Assembly (NCBI GenBank): GCA_019747875.1
Contig: JAIEQI010000116.1
Coordinates: forward strand, 17,080-81,079
Length of the DNA: 64,000 nt
DNA from: Candidatus Obscuribacterales bacterium
Lineage (GTDB): Bacteria; Cyanobacteriota; Vampirovibrionia; Obscuribacterales; Obscuribacteraceae
Direction of reading: 5' to 3'
Made by a program: the position numbers and the translations under genes. The notes under the pieces were generated by a model. That model saw only the letters and a program-made list of their open reading frames with translations. It did not search any database and had not been told where the DNA came from. Shown piece after piece: positions 43,487 to 50,934 of this stretch (positions within the stretch are counted from its first letter, which is position 1; each line of letters begins with the position of its first letter).

Positions 43487-44768
43487 GTTAGCAATGAATC
43501 AATTCACAGAAGATGGACCGAACGACATCTCCGTTGTGAAATTTGGCGGCACGTCGGTAAAAACGATCGCGCGCATCCAACACGTCGCGGAGATCATCGA
43601 AAAGATTGCCGAAGAACGAAAGTGCATTGCCGTCGTTTCCGCCATGGGGGACACTACGGACTATCTGGTCAAATTGGCGAAGATGGCTAGCGATTCGCCG
43701 GACAAAAGAGAGCTCGACATGCTGCTTTCGACAGGCGAGCAGATCTCGATTGCACTTCTCTGCATGGTTCTAAAAGACAGAGGCGTTAAGGCGCGATCGT
43801 TAACAGCAAACCAAGTTGGAATCTTCACCGAGCACGTACATACCAGAGCGCGCATCGTTGATATTCAAAGCAAACGCATATTTAATTGGTTCGAGAAGTT
43901 CGATGTTCTGGTTGTCGCCGGATTCCAGGGCATCACTGATGATGGCGACATCACGACGCTTGGGCGTGGCGGGTCTGATACCACCGCTGTTGCACTGGCA
44001 GCTTCGGTGAAAGCACCGGAGTGCGACATCTATACAGACGTGGATGGAATATACACCACAGACCCGAACAAGATCCCCGGAGCGCGCTTGCTGAGCCGCA
44101 TCACCTCTGGCGAAGTACTGGAGATGGCACGACTGGGAGCACAGGTGTTACACCCGCGATCTGTAGAACTTGCAGCACAATATAACGTCAAACTGCGAGT
44201 AAGAAACACATTCAAGCCGGAACACAAAGGCACGCTAATTGATACTACATCAGGAGGGGATATGGAACTTTTCCGCGCGATAAGCGGCGTTGCAGTTGAT
44301 GAGGATCAATGTTCGGTAGCGATAATGGATGTGCCGGACCAACCGGGCATCGCCGGAAAGATCACGCAAGCATTAGCGGATCAGAACATCTCGATGGACA
44401 TGATCATGCAATCCGTTCACCCTACGGTGGGGGTTAACAGCATGATCTTCACGGTGGCGGATGCCGATCTCGAACAAACTATCAAAACCCTTGATGCAAT
44501 AAAATCGCAAATCAACGCAAAGGAAGTCTTGGCAGATCCCGATTGCGCCAAAGTCAGCCTAGTGGGGCAGGGGCTCTGCGGGCAGCCGTGGATCCCAGCA
44601 CTGCTGTTCTCTACCCTCGGCAAAAACAGCATCAACATCAAAATGATCGCCTCAAGCGAAATGAAAATCACAGTTGTAGTCAGCCGCCTCAAGGCCCAAA
44701 CGGCAGCAAAATTGCTGCACGACGCCTTTGAGCTAGGCACAGAAAAACCAGCCACTGCAAAATCATAA
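43479..44768 (+). CDS. lysC: Aspartate kinase
   Basis: The product has 429 residues. The N-terminal VVKFGGTSV, MLLSTGEQIS, GRGGSDTTAVALAA and DIYTDVDGIYTTDP motifs mark the amino-acid kinase domain. Two ACT domains follow (MDVPDQPGIAGKITQAL and KVSLVGQGLCGQPWIPA), typical of feedback-inhibited aspartokinase. It catalyses the first step of the Lys/Thr/Met pathway. Its place at the end of hom-thrC-thrB makes a nearly complete aspartate-to-threonine operon, lacking only asd. Confidence 0.95.
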   Translation: MNELAMNQFTEDGPNDISVVKFGGTSVKTIARIQHVAEIIEKIAEERKCIAVVSAMGDTTDYLVKLAKMASDSPDKRELDMLLSTGEQISIALLCMVLKDRGVKARSLTANQVGIFTEHVHTRARIVDIQSKRIFNWFEKFDVLVVAGFQGITDDGDITTLGRGGSDTTAVALAASVKAPECDIYTDVDGIYTTDPNKIPGARLLSRITSGEVLEMARLGAQVLHPRSVELAAQYNVKLRVRNTFKPEHKGTLIDTTSGGDMELFRAISGVAVDEDQCSVAIMDVPDQPGIAGKITQALADQNISMDMIMQSVHPTVGVNSMIFTVADADLEQTIKTLDAIKSQINAKEVLADPDCAKVSLVGQGLCGQPWIPALLFSTLGKNSINIKMIASSEMKITVVVSRLKAQTAAKLLHDAFELGTEKPATAKS

Positions 44769-44782
44769 TAAGTATCGGTGAA

Positions 44783-44839
44783 TGACTCAAAATCAGCCGG
44801 AGCAAACACTCCGTGTCGGTTCGACTCCGACCTTCGGCA
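44783..44839 (+). other. 3' fragment of a tRNA-Leu(CAA), candidate attachment site
   Basis: The 57 bases start in the anticodon arm (TGA-CTCAAAA-TCA, anticodon CAA). They continue through a class II variable arm (CCGGAGCAAACACTCCG), a T-arm GTCGG-TTCGACT-CCGAC and the acceptor half CTTCGGCA. No 5' half precedes it: the fourth and fifth pairs of the anticodon stem are already broken. The tyrosine integrases at 49-51 kb make an attachment-site origin likely. Confidence 0.7.
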
Positions 44840-44889
44840 GTACCTTTTCGAGAGAATGGCTATCTGATTTCGGGGTAGCTGTTTTCATT

Positions 44890-44909
44890 TGTGGGACTAT
44901 TGTGGGACT
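44890..44909. repeat. Two TGTGGGACT direct repeats (arm-type sites?)
   Basis: TGTGGGACT occurs at 44890-44898 and 44901-44909 with an 11-bp period, 50 bp from the tRNA fragment. Such repeats next to a core site are typical of integrase arm sites. Confidence 0.5.
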
Positions 44910-45038
44910 TGAGAGATGGCCGTAGTACGAATGCTTCTTGAAGTTCTTTCTGCATTATCGATCATCGTTCTTAGCTGGCTCACCACATTAATTCCGGTTA
45001 TTTGTTCCGGATACTAGCTGCTGCACCTTTCGGCTAGA

Positions 45039-45980
45039 ATGGACTTTAGATCGTCAGCCATCATGGGCCGCTTCTTGGGCATTAGTCTGCACATTACTTC
45101 AATGAAAGAGGGGACAGTTTCTCGCGCTGTTCAGTATTTGCACGGCGAAGCTGTGACGGGAACTCTCTCAGTATCATTCGGCAGGCACATTCCCGATGCG
45201 CTTATCTTTATCAAAGTTGGCGCGGTCGTAGCGGCAGAATTCGGGGACCTTATAGGATTGTCGGTATTTGATTTGCTATTGTGCCAGGAATATGCAATCA
45301 AAGAAATAACTTTCCAGCCGGGCAGAGCTGTCGACAAGAATGATTCATTGCATTCTTCCTACCCTCACGCACTATTTGCGGCAGTCGAAAAGCCTGTGAA
45401 ACAATGTGGTGCGCGTCCGTTAATTTATGGACTCTTGGAAGTTAGGCTTCCAAAGACAGAGGAGACTCCTTCGCTGCTTCACATACTATTTTCCTCCGAA
45501 AAGCATCGAAGTTTATTCGAACAGGTCCAACCTACACCGCTGGACAGAGAGGCAGCATTGCCGCAATGCAAGTTGTTGCGAAGAGCCTTCGACAATAACC
45601 TAATAAGCTACAAGAACCCTCTTGTTGCCCTAAAGAAGTTAAAGCCATTGTTGGATCTCGTACAACCGTTAGAAGAAAAGGAAGCTGAAAACCTGGGAGC
45701 CTATCTGAAAAGTCTTTTGCCTCATCCATCTGCCACGCATATGCCACTGGAGCGATTTTACGCTTATGGAAGTGCAGTCGAATCCATCGCTTATCGCAGA
45801 GGTCCGGAGTGCGGAGATGAGTGCAGAAAAGTCCTTTATCAAATAGTTGTCGACGCTGGAGGGGATAAGGGTGCAGGATCGGCACCAGTTCCTGCTGGGC
45901 GTGGACCAAAGCCTAAACCGCTATCTGCAGAAACGAAACCCAAACCACGAATAGAAGAAGACGATATTGATTCGGATTGA
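45039..45980 (+). CDS. DUF4388/PatA-N-like protein
   Basis: The product has 313 residues. Residues about 25-110 (VSRAVQYLHGEAVTGTLSVS, then DALIFIKVGAVVAAEFGDLIG and EITFQPGRAV) match the pattern of DUF4388 domains, which are found in bacterial regulatory and motility proteins. The middle is helical and the C-terminal 40 residues are Pro/Lys-rich then acidic. There is no signal peptide and the start lacks a clear Shine-Dalgarno. It lies between the tRNA-Leu fragment and the accessory region and may be either host or cargo. Confidence 0.55.
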   Translation: MDFRSSAIMGRFLGISLHITSMKEGTVSRAVQYLHGEAVTGTLSVSFGRHIPDALIFIKVGAVVAAEFGDLIGLSVFDLLLCQEYAIKEITFQPGRAVDKNDSLHSSYPHALFAAVEKPVKQCGARPLIYGLLEVRLPKTEETPSLLHILFSSEKHRSLFEQVQPTPLDREAALPQCKLLRRAFDNNLISYKNPLVALKKLKPLLDLVQPLEEKEAENLGAYLKSLLPHPSATHMPLERFYAYGSAVESIAYRRGPECGDECRKVLYQIVVDAGGDKGAGSAPVPAGRGPKPKPLSAETKPKPRIEEDDIDSD

Positions 45981-46126
45981 ATTTCCCATTCAACCACACA
46001 TGCCTGCGAGATGTGCACAGAACAAGCGTTGTGCGAGTTCTGCATGGTGATTCGCAGTGCTTCAGCCTACACTGCATGGCATCTTAGCTTCCTCCATAGC
46101 AGGTTTTGGGGAATTAACATTCACCG

Positions 46127-47116
46127 TTTATCTTGCCCTACCGTATGGTTATTCCTCCCAACGTCAGGTTTCGCTCCGCTGGATTTTGCTGGATGCACGT
46201 TGATTCCATTCCGGCGTCGACCGATAACTCGCAATTGATTTGTTTTGTCAGCTGGTGAGCTTGTATTCCGCGATTTAGACTTCCTCTTTTCCTCTAGATA
46301 ATCTGCTGCTTGGGCGATTTGGTGTTCGACTAGTGTTCTGTTGAGAGCGTCCTCTAGTTCGGATACCGAACAGTCAAGTCGCCCATGATTCCAGTACTCA
46401 CCATTACTTGAATAGATTTGAATTTGGCGACAATTGAAGCAATTACATAGTCGAGCCGGCTTCCTTTGGAAAAAATGCTGACACCATGGTGCGGCTGAAA
46501 CGGACAATAAGCCACACTCTTAGGTGACGTTTCAGCTATGAGCATTTGCCCGATATTCTCTCGATCTGGCTGTCCCGTTACTGCAGCTTTGCCCAACATC
46601 TTCCATCCGAAATAATTTGGATTGACCTTGGTTTCTTCAGCTTTCAATGAATACACAAACATTGCGTTTGGATGCTTTAGTACTTCAATCATTTCCGGAG
46701 TCAGCTCATCACGCCCAACAAACCCTTGAGCATGGGCGAACTGAGAACAAGCTGCAAGCAAAATGAAACAGGCTGACACAATGCGGAATTCGAATGACAA
46801 ATCGCATAGAGTGCCTGACTTGAGAAAGTACATGCAATTATCAAGGAACCCGTCTTTGATTACAACCGCACAGTGCGCATTCAGTGGGAGTATTGCTAAA
46901 GGTCTCGGACCACTGCTGAGCTCGTCAAACTTGCTCACACACCAGCCCTTTCCAATCTCCTCTATAGAGGAAGCCATAGACTGGGCTTTCGGGTGCGTGC
47001 TGCTGAAAATCGAGTCGACGGAAAATTTATCTCCTCCATTGAATACCGCCGCTGGTGGCATGGCAGACTTGAAGAGATTCTCTTTATCTTGCCCTACCGA
47101 ATGGTCGTTCCTCCCA
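46127..47116. repeat. 34-bp direct repeat, two copies
   Basis: The copies lie at 46127-46160 and 47083-47116. Each starts TTTATCTTGCCCTACCG and ends TTCCTCCCA, with 31 of 34 bases equal. They bracket the small exported-protein gene. No terminal inverted repeats or transposase were found. Confidence 0.6.
46354..46779 (-). CDS. Small exported protein, doubtful start
   Basis: The frame is open from 47145, but its first 120 residues look like read-through. From the GTG at 46779 the product begins VSACFILLAACSQFAHAQG, a convincing signal peptide, and has 141 residues. The mature part (FVGRDELTPEMIEVLKHPN, NPNYFGWKMLGKAAV, CPFQPHHGVSIF) is not recognised. The C-terminus might be frameshifted, because another frame continues with ELEDALNRTLVEHQ. 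The rest of 45981-46353 shows only one copy of the 34-bp repeat. Confidence 0.4.
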   Translation of the reverse strand: MSACFILLAACSQFAHAQGFVGRDELTPEMIEVLKHPNAMFVYSLKAEETKVNPNYFGWKMLGKAAVTGQPDRENIGQMLIAETSPKSVAYCPFQPHHGVSIFSKGSRLDYVIASIVAKFKSIQVMVSTGIMGDLTVRYPN

Positions 47117-47203
47117 TCATTAGGGCTCTGCTGCAAAGTCGCCAACCAACTCCTACATTTAACAAAGGATCAAAACTTCCCTTTTCCCCGATAATCGTGA
47201 CCG

Positions 47204-47585
47204 ATTGCAAACCAGCAGAAGCTGTCAGCCTCGGCGCAGCCGCCCAGCGGGCTTGAGGTTGACAGCTTCTGCGTTTGCAATATCTTAAAAAGAGGGGGGC
47301 GTTCCGAGCATACGACAAATTTTGCAACAGCTTGTTGCAAATTTGTTGAAGAGGAGCTGTTCTTCTTATGCTCGGAAACTGGCCACGACGTGCACTGCCT
47401 GTGGAGTTACTCACAGGTTCAGGTAGGTTGCCAACACAGCAGATGTCCAGTTTGCCGAATCGACCGAAAACTCAGCGGACAGCCCAATTCATCGACATAG
47501 GTGAAATTATGCAGCAAGCTGCTGCATAATTATTAAGGGGTATCTACCGAGTTGTAAGAGATTTTCCAGACAGTGTCTGGGAAAT
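47204..47585. repeat. Chain of strong palindromes in a gene-free stretch
   Basis: Between 47146 and 48025 there is no gene. The first hairpin spans 47204-47281 with arms ATTGCAAAC..GCAGAAGCTGTCA. The second is nested: TTCCGAGCATA/TATGCTCGGAA at 47302-47377 around ACAAATTTTGCAACA/TTGTTGCAAATTTGT at 47315-47346. The third is AATTATGCAGC/GCTGCATAATT at 47505-47531. The fourth is at 47561-47585 (CCAGACA/TGTCTGG). No T-run follows any of them, so they are not simple terminators. Confidence 0.8.
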
Positions 47586-47735
47586 TGCTCATCATGTTTG
47601 GTTCTAATGCTTTGCCAGGATGTTTTACAGCTTGGAAAACTGCATCTTAAGCCCATATCTGGAGCCCGCAGATACGCAGATGCTCATGCTTCTTTCCTAG
47701 TGGGCTGCAGGCAATTCACCTGCGGTTTTTCTAGA

Positions 47736-47813
47736 AAGGTACGGAGCTTTACATGCTGGAAGGTACGGAGCTCAGCAAAAAACACGTCGGTTTTACTCTG
47801 AAGGTACGGAGCT
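47736..47813. repeat. Three copies of AAGGTACGGAGCT
   Basis: They lie at 47736-47748, 47760-47772 and 47801-47813, spaced 24 and 41 bp, upstream of no plus-strand gene and 210 bp beyond the stop of the DUF3800 gene. Confidence 0.7.
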
Positions 47814-48025
47814 CCGCTTTTGGGGCTTAATTAAATGGAATTATCGAAAAGCCTTAATACATAAGCACTGTGCAGCAGGGTGCCGCGCAATTATTACGAT
47901 GCGCCAGTGGCTAAGTTTGACAAGGTTCAAGCAAAGGCAGCATAATAGTAATTGAGGGTTCGGCCTCGAAGTTGCCACGGTGGCTTCAACGGCGTTACCC
48001 TCTTCTTTTTTATCAGAATTTTTTG

Positions 48026-48910
48026 TTATGGTCTGGCTGTGTACGGGTCTGGTACATAGGCTATCGAGAATGCTGTGATTTTCTCGCCGGAATCTAGCTC
48101 CAGAACAGCCCTGTGCTGTAAAGCTCCTAAGTAACCTGCAAACTGATCGGCTATGTCCTGACGTACAGGTGCATTCATACCTCTTGAAGGAATGCGGAAT
48201 GCCCAGTTCAGGCAATAAATACAAACATCAGCAACTTGTACCGGGTAAGTCATGTCGGAAGAAACGAAAAGTGGAGACGGAATGATCCTCGAAGCGCGCC
48301 ACCTGCCGGTCTGAGTTTTGTTGAAGTAGTTTTCCACGTGCCGCACAAACTTGCGATCAAGAATTTTGTCGGATTGGTCCATTACTAACAACCCTGTATC
48401 GTCCGATTGATCTAGCAGTTGAAAATATCGCTCAAATAGAAAAACGATGTCCTTCCTGAGAAAATCTTGGGTAGTGAAGTTCGCTGGTTTTTGAATGCCG
48501 CGCGGTATTGCAACCGCAAACACTCTTGCATCATGACCAATCAGAAGTCGAAAAATTCCATGAACCATTTCTATACTGGATTGACCGTATGCCGTGAATG
48601 ACTCTCTGTGGGGAGTCTGACCTTGTGCATTGTCGTTAAGAAATCGAAGAGCTGCCTTGCGTCTTGCAACAGGCTCCATTAGGGGACTTTGGGCCGCCCA
48701 TTTGAACCTCTTTTTATTCAGTAGCTTTTCGCCTTTGATTTCACTGCCATAAGTATGCAGCGCATCACCAAAACAGGACTGTTCTAAATCGCGGATTGCT
48801 TGAATAAAGGCCCATAGTTTCTCCGCATGAATAGCTATCCCGCCATGAATTTCATAAGGCAGGTTTCTGTGATCATGCCCACTTTCGTCGAGAAAAAGCA
48901 AAAATGACAT
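48026..48910 (-). CDS. DUF3800 domain protein
   Basis: The product has 294 residues from the ATG at 48910 (MSFLLFLDESGHDHRN), chosen because GGAGAGATCAAA precedes it. F-L-D-E-S-G near the N-terminus, LLVMDQSDKILDRKF in the middle and VQVADVCIYCLNWAF near the C-terminus are the DUF3800 pattern; the acidic residues suggest an RNase H-like metal site. Such proteins occur widely on mobile elements and in defence neighbourhoods, though their activity is not established. It is 70 bp downstream of the integrase gene. Confidence 0.85.
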   Translation of the reverse strand: MSFLLFLDESGHDHRNLPYEIHGGIAIHAEKLWAFIQAIRDLEQSCFGDALHTYGSEIKGEKLLNKKRFKWAAQSPLMEPVARRKAALRFLNDNAQGQTPHRESFTAYGQSSIEMVHGIFRLLIGHDARVFAVAIPRGIQKPANFTTQDFLRKDIVFLFERYFQLLDQSDDTGLLVMDQSDKILDRKFVRHVENYFNKTQTGRWRASRIIPSPLFVSSDMTYPVQVADVCIYCLNWAFRIPSRGMNAPVRQDIADQFAGYLGALQHRAVLELDSGEKITAFSIAYVPDPYTARP

Positions 48911-48978
48911 TTTGATCTCTCCAACCAACCTCGACATATTATTGCACTTGTAGGACAAAACTTCTGCCGGTCGGTAAT

Positions 48979-50244
48979 CTATTGAACCCGGCGCAATTTT
49001 GCTTTTGTATCGGTTGGCTTCGGAGCTGGCATGCCCATTGATGCCGCTAAGCTCGCAGCCACCTTTTGAGAGGCATCGCGCATACGTTCTGCGCTTGTCA
49101 CAATGTAACCGGCTGTTGGGTCGCTGCCTGTTTTGTGATTGAGCAGCCTCTTCAAAGTGTAATAAGAAATGTCCAGGCTTTCTGCGATCGTTTCAAAAGT
49201 GCGGCGAAGATCGTGCTCCGTGAACTCAACTCCAGAGTGTTTGATTACCTGCTTGATGGATTCTCTAATATCACTGATTGAAGCGCCAGCTTTTGTAGGG
49301 CTAGGGAACACATGCTCCTTGCCCCCGGAAATCTTACTGCGCTTTTCTAGCATTTCCTGCAGGTGCGTGCTCATTGGCAGCACAAACTCTGTGCTGTTCT
49401 TGGTGTCTTCAATAGAGATCACCTTGTGTTGGAAATCTACATTTTTCCACTTGAGACCCAGAGCTTCGCTGCGTCGCAATCCTGTGAAAAGTTCTAGCAA
49501 AAGTACATCGCGCGCTTCCAAGTTGCTCAGTTCGGAAACAGCTTTATACCAGGCTTTTAGTTGATGCGGCCGAATTACTGTTTGCCTGCGGGGTACTTTA
49601 TTCCATAGCCGGGCATGCTTGAGGCGATCCACCGGGTTAATAGTAAGTAGCGGTTTTCCATCAGCATCCTCATATACTGCGATGGCGTATTTGAAAAGCG
49701 CGCGCAAGATTCGCATGGTGTAGTTAGCCTGCGCACCTTGCTCTTTGCTCAATTCAAGATGACGTTTTTGAACCATGTCGCGAGTTATATCCACAATGGG
49801 CAGCTTGAGCCAATCGCCGAGGCATCGTTTTGTAAATCGAACATAGTCTTTGCTTGTCTTTTCTTTCAATTGGCGTTGCTCAAGGTAATCCGCGAGCAAT
49901 TTTTCTAAGCTCAACTCTGAGAAGTTCTTTTCTATTTTTTCTGCAAGTTCCGCTTGAATTTGATCTTCAATTTCCTGCGCTTTCACTGCTGTCGGGTTGA
50001 TGCCCTGCGCCAGCAAACCAAGAATTCGCTTTGCTTCTGTTCGAGCCCTTTCAGTGCTTACTACGCCATGCTTGCCAATCGTTACTGTAACGTTCCGGCT
50101 TCTGCCTTTTGGTTTGCCGTTCACCAGATAAGTCTTTGTCAGCTTGTTTGATTTCTTCCCCTGAACAATTTGAACGCAAAAGCCTTTCAGCTCAGTATCG
50201 CTGCAATATGTGAAAAGGGCAAATTCCTTACTTAAGAAAGCCAA
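48979..50244 (-). CDS. Tyrosine recombinase/integrase
   Basis: The product has 421 residues. The N-terminal part (DTELKGFCVQIVQG) is a DUF4102-like arm-binding domain, and the middle is a core-binding helical domain. The catalytic domain has all key residues: Arg in TGLRRSEALGLKW, the HxxR pair in EHDLRRTFE, the second His in LLNHKTG and the nucleophile Tyr in TAGYIVTSAERM. The family often integrates into tRNA genes, which agrees with the tRNA-Leu fragment at 44783. The start overlaps the end of the broken integrase, so the original N-terminus may be altered. Confidence 0.93.
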   Translation of the reverse strand: MAFLSKEFALFTYCSDTELKGFCVQIVQGKKSNKLTKTYLVNGKPKGRSRNVTVTIGKHGVVSTERARTEAKRILGLLAQGINPTAVKAQEIEDQIQAELAEKIEKNFSELSLEKLLADYLEQRQLKEKTSKDYVRFTKRCLGDWLKLPIVDITRDMVQKRHLELSKEQGAQANYTMRILRALFKYAIAVYEDADGKPLLTINPVDRLKHARLWNKVPRRQTVIRPHQLKAWYKAVSELSNLEARDVLLLELFTGLRRSEALGLKWKNVDFQHKVISIEDTKNSTEFVLPMSTHLQEMLEKRSKISGGKEHVFPSPTKAGASISDIRESIKQVIKHSGVEFTEHDLRRTFETIAESLDISYYTLKRLLNHKTGSDPTAGYIVTSAERMRDASQKVAASLAASMGMPAPKPTDTKAKLRRVQ

Positions 50245-50934
50245 AGCTCTCTCCTGCTCGAATCTTCAGACGTAGGTAGCAAAATAGCCGCCTGAGATCG
50301 TGCTCAGTGAATTCAACACCAGAACTTGCAATCACCTGCTTGATCGAATCGCGAATATCGGAGATGTGCCCATGTTTGCTGCTGACCGACTGAAATACAA
50401 ATTGACTACTTCCGCTTATCAGAGATCGCTTTTCAATGATCGCCAGAAGGTAAGTGCTCATTGGCAGCATGTGTTCCTTGTGATTTTTCGTATCTTCAAC
50501 CAAGATCGTTTTGTGCTTGAAGTCGATGTTCTTCCATTCAAGACGAATTGCTTCTCCATGCCGAAGTCCTGTGAATAATTCAAGCAGCAGCAGGTCGCGC
50601 GCTTCCGCGCTAGTCAACGCCATTACTGCTTTGTACCAGGGCTTGAGTTGCGCCGGACGAATGAGAGATTGCCTACGAGCAACTTTGTTCCAAAGTCTGG
50701 CAGCTTAAGCCGATCGACTGGATTTATTGTGATTACAGGTCGTCCATCCGAGTCTTCGTACATTGCATACTTGAAGAGTGCGCGCAAAATGCGCATAGTG
50801 AGATTCGCCCGGGCTGGATGGTTGGCGCTCAGTTGAAGATGCCTGGTTTGCACCATGTCTCGTGTGATTGCTGTATCAAATACATGGGCGAACTCAGCCA
50901 AGTTCTTGCCGAAGCATTTTGATCTTAGATTCAT
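50228..50934 (-). pseudogene. Broken second integrase
   Basis: Two frames together match the middle of the intact integrase. The first begins near 50934 with CFGKNLAEF and ITRDMVQTRHLQL and reads through ALFKYAMYEDSDGRPVITINPVDRLK. A frameshift follows (about 50690), then GLRHGEAIRLEWKNIDF to EHDLRR near 50285, after which the match is lost. The arm-binding domain, the second His and the Tyr are missing. It is a decayed tandem paralogue joined directly to the intact gene, whose start lies inside it, and it touches the stop of the next gene upstream. Confidence 0.8.

Noticed and set aside
46121..46507. A 128-residue minus-strand gene overlapping the small exported protein
   Set aside because: It has no Shine-Dalgarno and part of it is simply the 34-bp repeat read through. 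It may be the frameshifted tail of the exported-protein gene, which I mention there.
46763..47194. A 143-residue plus-strand frame
   Set aside because: It is antisense to the signal-peptide-bearing frame, contains the second copy of the 34-bp repeat, and lacks a ribosome-binding site.
47204..47585. Integron attC sites
   Set aside because: The palindromes lack the paired RYYYAAC/GTTRRRY core boxes and no cassette genes lie between them.
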